Shown here one piece after another: positions 35,053-42,737 of a stretch of 64,000 nucleotides of DNA. Every line of letters begins with the position of its first letter. Within the stretch, counting starts at the first letter, position 1. The notes under the pieces were generated by a model that worked only from the letters and a program-made list of their open reading frames with translations, made no database searches and was not told the DNA's origin. Both the position numbers and the translations under genes were made by a program. The stretch spans positions 1 to 64,000 of the forward strand of contig NZ_FNDK01000010.1 of NCBI RefSeq assembly GCF_900099605.1, in the 5' to 3' direction. This DNA comes from Alteribacillus persepolensis. Its GTDB lineage: Bacteria; Bacillota; Bacilli; Bacillales; Marinococcaceae.

Positions 35053-35610
35053 ATGACAAAGATTGCGGGTATTTCCGGGAGTTTACGAAAAGGTTCGTTT
35101 AATACTTCGTTGTTACACTATATCGCAGAACATAACCTGCCTGAATGGCAAATAGATACGTTAGGCTTGGAGGACATTCCGCTATTTAACGCTGATCAAG
35201 AAGAAGGTGGAGACCCAAAAGCAGCAGCAGATTTTAAACAAGCCATTTCGCGGGCAGACGGATTGATTGTCGTTACCCCTGAATACAGCCATGGCATGCC
35301 TGGTGTGTTAAAAAATGCGCTTGATTGGGCGGCGAGTGTTACAAATGAAAACGTCCTGGAAGAAAAGCCAGCCTTTGTGCTAGGAGCATCTCCTTCCCCG
35401 TTAGGAACGGCTTTTGCGCAGGCACAAGTAAAGCAAACCCTTGCTGCAGCTGGTGCGTACGTACTGCAGCAGCCAGAAGTTTACATTGGAACGGTACAGA
35501 AAAAACTGGATGAGAATGGCAAGCTGCATGATGAAAAAACAGCTGAAATGATAAAACAGTCGCTGGAAGCTTTTCAAGAATGGATACAGGCAATGCAGCC
35601 AGGCTCATGA
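35053..35610 (+). CDS. NADPH-dependent FMN reductase
   Basis: A 185-residue flavodoxin-fold reductase. The FMN phosphate loop GISGSLRKGSFNTSLL is at about 6-21, and TPEYSHGMPGVLKNALDW near 80-97 is the family hallmark. It reduces FMN, azo dyes or quinones with NADPH (YhdA/azoreductase-like). AGGTGG lies six bases before ATG. It is a single gene. Confidence 0.92.
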   Translation: MTKIAGISGSLRKGSFNTSLLHYIAEHNLPEWQIDTLGLEDIPLFNADQEEGGDPKAAADFKQAISRADGLIVVTPEYSHGMPGVLKNALDWAASVTNENVLEEKPAFVLGASPSPLGTAFAQAQVKQTLAAAGAYVLQQPEVYIGTVQKKLDENGKLHDEKTAEMIKQSLEAFQEWIQAMQPGS

Positions 35611-35659
35611 TGTTTTTAGCTGGAAGCACTGCATGTTGCAGCCACAAGGAAAGAGATGG

Positions 35660-36892
35660 TTATTTGTAATGTCCGCCGATTTTTTGCGCGCGCAGATGAG
35701 CTTGGCTGGCAGCGGTGAGCGAAGAAGCATAGAGAATCGTGCCGCTGCCAAAACGGTCCTCGATGTCATCGATAGTTTGATGGAGTGCTTCCCGCTCTTG
35801 AAGCGGGTGAAATAAGCTCAGCTGGCGAAACGTATCGTTTGTGAGTTGATGAAGCGTCACTCCGATGCTTCGCACTGGATAACCGTCCCAATGGTGGTGA
35901 AAAAGCCGTGCAGCGGCATCATAAATAACTTTGCCGTCATTGGTGTCATGATCGAGTGACACTTGACGATGGAACTTGGCAGGGACCTGAACGTTACGGC
36001 TGCTTGCTTCAGCAGATATAACTTTTCCGGTACAGCCGTTTTTGCGGGCCCTCCGTGCAACTTCTTCGGAGAGTTCGCGCAGTACAACGCGAATTTCCTT
36101 CCATGAGTAATAATCACGAGGAAGTGTCATATGATGGCCGATTCCTTTACGGCGGATATGCGTATCAGCTGTTACCGGAGAAGGATCCCAGCCGTGAGAC
36201 GTCCGCCAAAGCAGTTCACCATTAATACCCCAGCGTTTTTTTAGCGGTTCGAGCGGGAAGCGGGCGAGCTGGCCGATAGTGCGAATTCCCATGTTACGAA
36301 GATGGCGCTCCATCTGCCTGCCGACACCAAATAGATGGTCAATGGAACGAGGCCACAATTGTTCGCTGATATTGTCTTGCGATAGAGTGAAAACACCTGC
36401 GGATGATTGTTTCGCAAAATGATCACAAGCCATTTTTGCCAGTACTTTCGTTGGGCCGATGCCAATGCGTGCATGTACACCAAGCATGCGTTGAATGTGG
36501 CGTTTTATGCGGACTGCGGCTTTTTGCGGATCGCCATGAAATGGTTTTAAGGAGTGAGTCATTTCCACAAAAATTTCATCGATGCTGTAAGGCTCGACCG
36601 CATCGCTGAACATCTCGAGCACTGCTGCGATTTCAACTGACGCGTTGATGTATACTTGCATGCGCGGCTTCGCGACAACCAAGTACGGACATTTATTTTC
36701 GGCTTCCCAAAGCGTTTCAGTCGTTTTCACACCCCATTGTTTAGCAAGCGGACAAGCTGCAAGAATAACACCATTTCGAATGTCGGGGTTACCGGCTACG
36801 ACCACCGGCTTGTTCTCGAGTTCTGGCTGGAATACTTTTTCAACGTTTGCGTAAAAGGACTGCATATCGACTAAAAAAATAACCCGATCCAT
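35660..36892 (-). CDS. Y-family DNA polymerase (YqjW/PolY2-like)
   Basis: A 410-residue translesion polymerase. Metal ligands are Asp9 in FLVDMQSFYANVE and Asp105-Glu106 in YSIDE; the HhH part (IDHLFGVGRQMERHL) and little finger follow. QLSLF near residue 360 fits a beta-clamp-binding motif. The FYANVE start and C-terminus resemble B. subtilis YqjW, the SOS-inducible paralogue. ATG at 36892 has GAGG eight bases upstream. A LexA box lies within its promoter. Confidence 0.92.
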   Translation of the reverse strand: MDRVIFLVDMQSFYANVEKVFQPELENKPVVVAGNPDIRNGVILAACPLAKQWGVKTTETLWEAENKCPYLVVAKPRMQVYINASVEIAAVLEMFSDAVEPYSIDEIFVEMTHSLKPFHGDPQKAAVRIKRHIQRMLGVHARIGIGPTKVLAKMACDHFAKQSSAGVFTLSQDNISEQLWPRSIDHLFGVGRQMERHLRNMGIRTIGQLARFPLEPLKKRWGINGELLWRTSHGWDPSPVTADTHIRRKGIGHHMTLPRDYYSWKEIRVVLRELSEEVARRARKNGCTGKVISAEASSRNVQVPAKFHRQVSLDHDTNDGKVIYDAAARLFHHHWDGYPVRSIGVTLHQLTNDTFRQLSLFHPLQEREALHQTIDDIEDRFGSGTILYASSLTAASQAHLRAQKIGGHYK

Positions 36893-36925
36893 GGCTGTCG
36901 CCTCACATAAAAAGATACTGCCTTT

Positions 36926-36955
36926 ATTATAAGCGAACGCATGTTCTTTTTTCAA
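36926..36955 (-). promoter_or_regulatory. SOS promoter with LexA box for the Y-family polymerase
   Basis: On the minus strand TTGAAA (36955-36950) and TATAAT (36931-36926) are separated by 18 bases. AGAACATGCGTTCG (36947-36934) lies inside the spacer and fits the Bacillus LexA (DinR) box GAAC-N4-GTTC, with one deviation at the outer position. Confidence 0.8.
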
Positions 36956-37025
36956 GGGACTGGAATCCAAATGAAGGATTGTTCGGAGAGAGGGAACAAA
37001 GGAAGCAGGAGGGGGAGAACCTATC

Positions 37026-37787
37026 ATGATAGATGCTCATATTCATCTAGAACAATACGAACATGCAGATACTGCGATAGAAAACTGGATGAAAGCCGGT
37101 GTTAAAAAGGTAGTAGCTGTTTCCAATGACTTAGCGTCCTCGTATCGAACACTAGAACTAAAAGAAAAATACCCAGAATTTATTTTAGCAGGGGTTGGTT
37201 TTCATCCGGAGAAAGGGCTGCCGCATGAACGGGACGTAGAGGAGTGGGAAAACTTAATTGCACAAGAACGTGATCAGATTGCTTGTGTCGGGGAAGTTGG
37301 CTTACCGCATTATAAATTAGAGCATCTTGGTGAGCCGTTTGAAGAGCACATTGCCTTTTTGACACGGTGTGTACACACGGCCAGCAAGTATGAACTGCCG
37401 GTTGCGCTTCACGCGGTGCATGACAAAGCAAAGACTGCTTATGATATCCTGCAAAAAGAAGCTCCTGAGCTTTCTGCACATTTTCATTGGTTAAAAGCAG
37501 AAGCTTCTGTTGTGCAAAGCATCACGGACGCTGGTTATTACGTGTCATTGACACCGGAAGTTTGTTACCGAAAACGCGACCAAGAGCTTGCTAAGCGTTT
37601 ACCGCATCGGCAGCTGCTTATCGAAACCGATGGTCCTTGGCCGTTTCAAGGGCCATTTGCGAGAAGACAAACGACCCCCTTGTTTTTGAAAGAAGTGGCT
37701 GCGTGTGCAGCGGATACAATCGGAGAATCAGCCGATTTCTTTTATAAACAAACCGTACGTAATACGCTGCGGCTGTATGGGGGATAA
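37026..37787 (+). CDS. TatD-family metal-dependent hydrolase
   Basis: A 253-residue TIM-barrel deoxyribonuclease-like protein. The metal ligands are the HIH in MIDAHIHLEQ (5-7), Glu in CVGEVGLPHY, His in PVALHAVHD, His in SAHFHWLK and Asp in IETDGPWPF. AGGAGGGGG precedes ATG. It is divergent from the polymerase gene with 133 bases between starts. It differs from the main TatD (YabD-like) sequence and could act on DNA or another phosphoester. Confidence 0.85.
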   Translation: MIDAHIHLEQYEHADTAIENWMKAGVKKVVAVSNDLASSYRTLELKEKYPEFILAGVGFHPEKGLPHERDVEEWENLIAQERDQIACVGEVGLPHYKLEHLGEPFEEHIAFLTRCVHTASKYELPVALHAVHDKAKTAYDILQKEAPELSAHFHWLKAEASVVQSITDAGYYVSLTPEVCYRKRDQELAKRLPHRQLLIETDGPWPFQGPFARRQTTPLFLKEVAACAADTIGESADFFYKQTVRNTLRLYGG

Positions 37788-37790
37788 ATA

Positions 37791-38648
37791 TTACTGCTCT
37801 GTTTGACGAAGTTGTTTAAACCAAATATTCATAGACTCAAATCGTCCGAAAATATTACGATTTCGCACCATTTTTCCGCCATATCGAAAATTATGCGACA
37901 CATTGATGCTGTTCATTGGAAGAGAAAGCGACGGAGCATAGGAAAATAATGTCGTTATTTTCTTTTGCTGCATGAGCCGAATGAAAAAGGAGTATTGGTA
38001 AGAAAGCAAGCCTTTATGGCGGTGCTGTGGAAGTGTGGCACAATGATTGATTTCAGCCGATTGAAAAGAAGGCATCATTTGAGCAGAACAAGCACTGACG
38101 ATGTGCCCCTTATATTCAATCACTGTAAAATAGACGTTTTTGTTCATAGCGTTTTGGATAAAAGCAGGGTCTTGCGTTGGAGTGGGATGCTTTTGAAAGG
38201 CGGTGCGGTACAATTGAGACATTGCTGGAGCATCTTTTTCCAATGCACGCCGCATCGTGTAAGAAACCGGCAAAATTGAGCGCTGTACCGCCTTTTTGTG
38301 CGTGAACGCCTGTTGAATCACCCGTTTCTCACGGTCGTGATGCACCGTTTGGCTGCGTGCTGATTGTAAAAAAAGGGAATAAATAAACGCATCCTCTCCT
38401 TGAAAAAAGCCTTTGATGGCTCCTTCTAATTGAAAGGGCGACAGCGACTTGCGCGTCCGGTCTTTTCTTTTGACGTACAAAATGAGTTTGCTGCAGTGAT
38501 TTCGGCGGGCGAGTTTTTTAAGTGATTCGAGAAAAACAGGCATGGCTTCTTCTTTAGGAAGAGCATAAATTTTAATGCGCTCGTTGAACGGTTCTATTTG
38601 CATGTCATTGTGAAACAACTCTGGAAAGCGGTTGGTGATAGAATTCAT
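37791..38648 (-). CDS. ablB: Putative beta-lysine N-acetyltransferase (AblB/YodP-like)
   Basis: A 285-residue two-part acetyltransferase. The C-terminal GNAT core includes YTMRRALEKDAPAMSQLYRTAF, AEINHCATLPQHRHKGLL (acetyl-CoA site) and the ending FGRFESMNIWFKQL, typical of the AblB family, which N6-acetylates beta-lysine to a compatible solute. In B. subtilis the homologue YodP is next to lysine 2,3-aminomutase (KamA); that partner is not adjacent here. GGGAGGGGG precedes ATG. Confidence 0.82.
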   Translation of the reverse strand: MNSITNRFPELFHNDMQIEPFNERIKIYALPKEEAMPVFLESLKKLARRNHCSKLILYVKRKDRTRKSLSPFQLEGAIKGFFQGEDAFIYSLFLQSARSQTVHHDREKRVIQQAFTHKKAVQRSILPVSYTMRRALEKDAPAMSQLYRTAFQKHPTPTQDPAFIQNAMNKNVYFTVIEYKGHIVSACSAQMMPSFQSAEINHCATLPQHRHKGLLSYQYSFFIRLMQQKKITTLFSYAPSLSLPMNSINVSHNFRYGGKMVRNRNIFGRFESMNIWFKQLRQTEQ

Positions 38649-38988
38649 GATGGTCCCCCTCCCGGATTTCCGTCAAAGTTCTTCAAATAAGCAGGTGCTG
38701 TACTATGTATACGACACATACGACGTTTTAGAATCGTAGATAAACAGCTGAGCGTATCTGCTTGTGAACCTCGGGGTGTTGGCGGCACCTCTCTGATGAA
38801 TGCATGGTTTTGGGTTTGTAATTATGTGCTGCGAAGGGCAGGAAATGTTTTTTCTCTTTATCTGCATGAACAGCGGATCGATGAGATGCCGGGGAAGGCA
38901 TCGTCTATCGCAAGTGAATGCAGGCAGGAGGGGACGAACATGTCTATGCTGATGTTTAGAGAGCGTTTTTGTCGGCTTTGATCATAAT
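38649..38988. other. Intergenic stretch with a tiny ORF behind a strong SD
   Basis: No normal gene is supported. At 38940-38981 a 13-codon frame (MSMLMFRERFCRL) starts nine bases after the end of CAGGAGG. A 61-codon frame enclosing it has no SD of its own. I list this as non-coding with a possible micropeptide. Confidence 0.35.
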
Positions 38989-39022
38989 GAAAAGCGCTTC
39001 GAAATTTTTTTCGAAGCGCTGG
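38989..39022 (-). terminator. Intrinsic terminator of the rhodanese-like gene
   Basis: On the minus strand AGCGCTTCGAAA and TTTCGAAGCGCT form a perfect 12-bp stem around AAAA, followed by TTTCATTATG. Confidence 0.75.
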
Positions 39023-39035
39023 ACATACAAAGTAG

Positions 39036-39416
39036 TTAGCTGCAGTGCACTTTCATCGGTTCTGAATCCTGTTTGGCAGGTTGAACGACTGCGTAATGCT
39101 GGACGGTGATTCCATGTTTTTGCAAAAGGCGGATGCTTAAGTTTTTAGATACTTTATCCGGCGCAATGAGAAACACATTGTCTCCATCAATGGTATCCGC
39201 ATACCGTTTTAAGTAAGGGTATGGCAGCGTGTATGCTTCACGCACAGGGCTGCGGTCGGCGTCCTGGTAATCCCGGATATCAAGAAGCACTGTGTTAGAA
39301 GGGAGCGGCTGATTCGGAAGTGACGCGCACTTCACGCCAAACACCGGCATCCACCTTTTATACGCGCCAGCTAGTGTGAAAAGAAGCAGTAATAAGAAGA
39401 TAATCAACCATGTCAA
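39036..39416 (-). CDS. Membrane-anchored rhodanese-like protein without active-site Cys
   Basis: A 126-residue protein with one N-terminal helix (about 2-18) and a rhodanese fold: VLLDIRDYQDADRSPV and ALPYPYLKRY-like spacing. The loop that should hold the catalytic Cys reads VFLIAPDKVSK, so persulfide chemistry is unlikely and it may be a binding or regulatory version. TTG is the start, fixed by AAGGAGGG eight bases upstream; the TTG overlaps the stop TGA of the frame upstream. Confidence 0.78.
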   Translation of the reverse strand: MTWLIIFLLLLLFTLAGAYKRWMPVFGVKCASLPNQPLPSNTVLLDIRDYQDADRSPVREAYTLPYPYLKRYADTIDGDNVFLIAPDKVSKNLSIRLLQKHGITVQHYAVVQPAKQDSEPMKVHCS

Positions 39417-39661
39417 CGCAATTTCCCTCCTTCATGATGTTTATTGTTACATTTGTTAAAAAACGTTTGTATATGCTTCATTGTGGCATGGCTCTGTGAC
39501 ATATGGGCTGCTGCTTTGGTGCGGACTTTTTGTCCACGTCGCGGCTGTTTCCAAAAGCCCAGCAAACAGCGTGTTCCCGCGCAGGTTTCACGCAGACATT
39601 GTTGCCTGTCACGTATGGCACGAATAGCTGGGAATACTTCATTTATTGAAATGAATAACAA
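39413..39661 (-). CDS. Possible small Cys/Arg-rich protein overlapping the rhodanese start
   Basis: An 82-codon frame containing QQCLRETCAGTRCLLGFWKQ-type spacing of three Cys, then a basic His-rich tail. Its TGA overlaps the TTG of the next gene, a coupling arrangement. Against it, the only start is a TTG with no recognisable SD, and an opposite-strand frame is equally long. I give it less than even odds. Confidence 0.35.
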   Translation of the reverse strand: MLFISINEVFPAIRAIRDRQQCLRETCAGTRCLLGFWKQPRRGQKVRTKAAAHMSQSHATMKHIQTFFNKCNNKHHEGGKLR

Positions 39662-39814
39662 TCATCTTGCATAAAAAGTACATGTCACATAACAAAAAAT
39701 AGTATACTACAGAAACCGATGAATGGTATAGGGAAAAACATTAGAAATGTGCAAAACAATTTCGACAAAGAGAAATGTTTGTTACAGTGAGGATAAGAAG
39801 CAGGAGGTGATAGC

Positions 39815-40147
39815 GTGTCAGAGGAAAAACAAGAAATGGTTGACCGGGTCTATGCCGAATTAGAGAAAGTAATTGATCCGGAATTGGGCGTAGATATCGT
39901 GAACTTAGGGCTGGTGTATAACGTAGATCTTGACGAAGAAAACAATGTTTTTATCCGCATGACATTAACAGCTATGGGGTGTCCGCTTGCCGGAACGATT
40001 GTGAATGATATTAAAAACGCATTAAAAGATTTGCAGGAATTTGGAGAAATTAATGAAGTTGATGTGGATATCGTTTGGAATCCGCCATGGGATAAGAGCA
40101 TGATGTCTCGTTATGCAAAAATTGCATTGGGAGTTCCAGAAAACTAA
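39815..40147 (+). CDS. Metal-sulfur cluster assembly factor (MIP18/SufT-like)
   Basis: A 110-residue DUF59/MIP18 protein. VIDPELGVDIVNLGLVY near 19-35, the conserved Cys in AMGCPLAG near 64, and VWNPPWDKSMMS near 88 are family hallmarks. Such proteins help mature Fe-S proteins. The GTG start follows AGGAGGTGATAGC. It is a single-gene unit closed by a strong terminator, not within a suf operon. Confidence 0.92.
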   Translation: MSEEKQEMVDRVYAELEKVIDPELGVDIVNLGLVYNVDLDEENNVFIRMTLTAMGCPLAGTIVNDIKNALKDLQEFGEINEVDVDIVWNPPWDKSMMSRYAKIALGVPEN

Positions 40148-40152
40148 AAGAG

Positions 40153-40190
40153 AAGCTGTCCGGCCAGATGAGGCCGGACAGCTTTTTTGT
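40153..40190 (+). terminator. Intrinsic terminator
   Basis: AGCTGTCCGGCC and GGCCGGACAGCT form a perfect 12-bp stem around AGATGA, followed by TTTTTT. Confidence 0.95.
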
Positions 40191-40225
40191 AAGGTACGAA
40201 AGTATAAAAGTTTTGCGTTTTTAAT

Positions 40226-40413
40226 GTCCAGCACAAACGCCTGCTCGCTCGAGGTTCCTTCGGTCCGGCCATGGAAAACAAAGGTCAGTTTTCCGCGTGC
40301 CGGCCCTCCAGGACTTGTCGCGGGCTCCCAGGACGGGAGTCAGTTCGGCGTTGTCACAGGATGTGACGTTCTTAGCCGAACGTCCCTTTTTTTAAGGCGC
40401 TTGTGCTTTTCTT
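40226..40413. repeat. GC-rich intergenic repeat, tandem copy 1
   Basis: The unit begins GTCCAGCACAAACGCCTGC, continues CTCGAGGTTCCTTCGGTCC, contains GCCGGCCCTCCAGGACTTG, and ends AAGGCGCTTGTGCTTTTCTT. It resembles the structured repeat often seen between genes in Bacillaceae. Its right end joins copy 2 directly. The ORF crossing both copies (40113-40547) is not a gene. Confidence 0.85.
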
Positions 40414-40595
40414 GTCCAGCACAAACGCCTGCTCGCTCGAGATTCCTTCGGTCCGGCCATGGAAAACAAAGGTCAGCTTTCTACGTGCCGGCCCTCCAGG
40501 ACTTGTCGCGGGCTTCCCAGGACGGGAGTCAGTTCGGCAGGATGTGAAGCTCTTGGCCGAACGTCCCTTTTTTTAAGGCGCTTGTGCTTTTCTTG
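40414..40595. repeat. GC-rich intergenic repeat, tandem copy 2
   Basis: About 90% identical by eye to copy 1, with a small deletion around GTTCGGCAGGATGTGA and scattered substitutions. It begins at the same GTCCAGCACAAACG and ends at the same AAGGCGCTTGTGCTTTTCTTG. Confidence 0.85.
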
Positions 40596-40652
40596 TGAAT
40601 GTTTAAGAAGCAGGAAAATCAGGAATAGTAGTCGGTAAAAGGAGGCATCTTG

Positions 40653-40856
40653 ATGACAGACGATAACAAGTCACAAGAAAGCGAGAAAGAAACAACTGAA
40701 AACATAGAAAAAAGTATGCATAAATCTCACGGGATGACGCAGAAAGAATACGAACAGAGTGTCGAAAAGAAAATTGAAGTAGAAAAAGAACGGGAAAAAG
40801 ATTACGAAAAGGACAAAAAACTGCAGTCAGAAATCGATCGTCAATTAAGAAAATAA
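40653..40856 (+). CDS. Highly charged small protein, 67 residues
   Basis: The product is dominated by Glu, Lys, Asp and Ser, with a long predicted helix (about 30-66; VEKKIEVEKEREKDYEKDKK). AAAAGGAGG lies seven bases before ATG at 40653, a very strong signal. It is followed after 28 bases by a 27-codon basic gene. I do not recognise the family; stress- or sporulation-type soluble proteins have such composition. Confidence 0.7.
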   Translation: MTDDNKSQESEKETTENIEKSMHKSHGMTQKEYEQSVEKKIEVEKEREKDYEKDKKLQSEIDRQLRK

Positions 40857-40884
40857 GCACCCGAAAGGAAGGGGTGTCCGTTTG

Positions 40885-40968
40885 TTGAAAAGAATCATTA
40901 AGACAGCTGTTATTGGATATTTACTCAAAGCAGGTAAACGTCTGTTGCAGCGAAAAATGAAACGATAG
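40885..40968 (+). CDS. Small basic peptide, 27 residues
   Basis: A TTG-started frame encoding LKRIIKTAVIGYLLKAGKRL..., strongly basic and amphipathic, ending QRKMKR. GGAAGGGG lies eight bases upstream, and a strong terminator follows. A second in-frame TTG three bases earlier is an alternative. Together with the acidic 67-residue protein it forms a two-gene unit. Membrane association is likely from the helix pattern, not shown. Confidence 0.5.
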   Translation: MKRIIKTAVIGYLLKAGKRLLQRKMKR

Positions 40969-40971
40969 CGG

Positions 40972-41013
40972 TATCGCACTTTGCTTATAAAAGCAGAGTG
41001 CGATTTTTTTTTC
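40972..41013 (+). terminator. Intrinsic terminator of the two small genes
   Basis: ATCGCACTTTGCTT and AAGCAGAGTGCGAT pair and are followed by TTTTTTTTT. Confidence 0.92.
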
Positions 41014-41081
41014 GATTAAAAAATGAATTAATACAGAAAATACATAGAGAAGGATGTAAATTAACGAAAGGGCTGTTTGTA

Positions 41082-42713
41082 TTGAAAGTAGCGGAATTGC
41101 TCGTAAAGTGTTTAGAAAATGAAGGTGTTGAATATGTCTTTGGTGTACCTGGCGAAGAAAACATCGATCTTATGGATGCATTTTTAGACTCCAGCATTGA
41201 ATTTATTGTAACAAGACATGAAACTGGTGCTGCGTTTATGGCTGGGACGTACGGGAGATTAACTGGTAAGCCGGGTGTTTGCCTAGCAACGCTGGGTCCG
41301 GGAGCTACTAATTTGCTTACCGGTGTTGCCAACAGCAATATGGATTTAAATCCAATTGTAGCAATTACGGGGCAGGCAGGGTTGTATCGCCAGCACAAAA
41401 TATCACATCAATATTATGACCTTGTGAGAGTGTATGACCCGGTAACGAAGTGGAGTACACAAATAAAGGCCAAAGAAAGTGTACCTGAAATTGTCCGCAA
41501 AGCTTTTCAAGTAGCAACCCAGCCGAAGACCGGGGCTGCACATATTGATGTACCAGAAGATATTGCTAGTTTAACGATAGATGCTAAACCGCTTGCCGCG
41601 ATGAGACAGGCATTGTCTACCGCAGATGAAACAATCATCAATCAAGCGAAAGACTTGATCGAAAAAGCCAAACAGCCGCTTATTCTGGCTGGAAATGGAA
41701 TTACAAGAGGGCATGCCCAAGAAAGTTTTCGCACACTCGTGAAGAAAATAAATATTCCCGTGGTGCACTCGTTTATGGGAAAAGGTGCACTGCCTTGGAA
41801 TGACGGGCTTAGCTTGCTTACAGCCGGTATAGGCGGCAAAGACTATATTACGTGCGGCTTTAGCAACGCGGATTTAATTATTTCTATTGGGTTTGATATG
41901 GCTGAATATCCACCACAGAACTGGAATCCAGACGGGGCTGTTCCGGTGTTGCACATCGATGTAGAAGAAGCGGAAACCGATGCGCATTACCCGGTGTCAC
42001 TGCAAGTGATTGGTGATATTCGTGAAAACCTTGAAAAACTTCAGCAGAAGTTTCAGTCGGTCGAACGAGATAACAGCTGGGTGAGTACGGTACGTAAAGA
42101 AGCATTAGATGAGCTTGAAGAATTTAAAAACGATACTCATTTTCCGGTGAAACCTCAAAAAATTATTGCTGATTTACGCACGGTATTAAAAGAAGACGAT
42201 ATCGTTATCTCAGACGTTGGTGCGCACAAAATGTGGATGGCGCGTATGTATCATACGTATGAGCCAAACACATGCTTAATTTCAAATGGCCTGGCATCCA
42301 TGGGGATAGCAGTTCCCGGTGCCATTGCAGCGAAAATGGTGCATTCGGATAAAACCATTGTGGCAGTGTGTGGCGACGGCGCTTTTCAAATGACAAGTGC
42401 CGAATTAGAAACGGCAAAACGTTTGAAGGTGCCGATTATCGTGCTGCTATGGAGAGACGGCGGATACGGTTTAATTGAGTGGCATCAAATGAAACATTTT
42501 GAACGCTCCGCTTACATTGAATTTGGTAATCCCGACTTTATGCAGCTGGCTCAATCATACGGATTTGAAGCTTTACAAGTAGAAAAAGCAGAAGAACTAA
42601 AACCGATATTAGAAAAAGCAATCGCCATGCAAAAGCCAGTACTGATTGATTGCGCTGTTGATTACAGCGAAAACATGAAATTAACAGAAAAACTTGGTGA
42701 TATCATTTGCTGA
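41082..42713 (+). CDS. Acetolactate synthase-like ThDP enzyme
   Basis: A 543-residue thiamin-diphosphate enzyme of the AlsS/POX group. The activating Glu47 lies in TRHETGAAFMAG, the ThDP/Mg motif begins GDGAFQM with Asp later in LLWRDGGYG, and the C-terminus VDYSENMKL matches catabolic acetolactate synthase. A TTG start at 41082 follows AAAGGG by nine bases; upstream extension runs into the terminator. No acetolactate decarboxylase or regulatory subunit follows; an aldehyde dehydrogenase does, after 24 bases. So catabolic acetolactate synthesis is possible but another 2-oxoacid or aldehyde substrate is equally open. Confidence 0.82.
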   Translation: MKVAELLVKCLENEGVEYVFGVPGEENIDLMDAFLDSSIEFIVTRHETGAAFMAGTYGRLTGKPGVCLATLGPGATNLLTGVANSNMDLNPIVAITGQAGLYRQHKISHQYYDLVRVYDPVTKWSTQIKAKESVPEIVRKAFQVATQPKTGAAHIDVPEDIASLTIDAKPLAAMRQALSTADETIINQAKDLIEKAKQPLILAGNGITRGHAQESFRTLVKKINIPVVHSFMGKGALPWNDGLSLLTAGIGGKDYITCGFSNADLIISIGFDMAEYPPQNWNPDGAVPVLHIDVEEAETDAHYPVSLQVIGDIRENLEKLQQKFQSVERDNSWVSTVRKEALDELEEFKNDTHFPVKPQKIIADLRTVLKEDDIVISDVGAHKMWMARMYHTYEPNTCLISNGLASMGIAVPGAIAAKMVHSDKTIVAVCGDGAFQMTSAELETAKRLKVPIIVLLWRDGGYGLIEWHQMKHFERSAYIEFGNPDFMQLAQSYGFEALQVEKAEELKPILEKAIAMQKPVLIDCAVDYSENMKLTEKLGDIIC

Positions 42714-42737
42714 AAACAGGCAGAAAGGAGGAATAGA

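Noticed and set aside
39444-39674. 76-codon plus-strand frame
   Set aside because: No SD and antisense to a frame that is better placed, though neither is certain.
40113-40547. 144-codon frame across the tandem repeats
   Set aside because: It is an accident of the repeat sequence: the same segment is translated twice and it starts inside the upstream gene.
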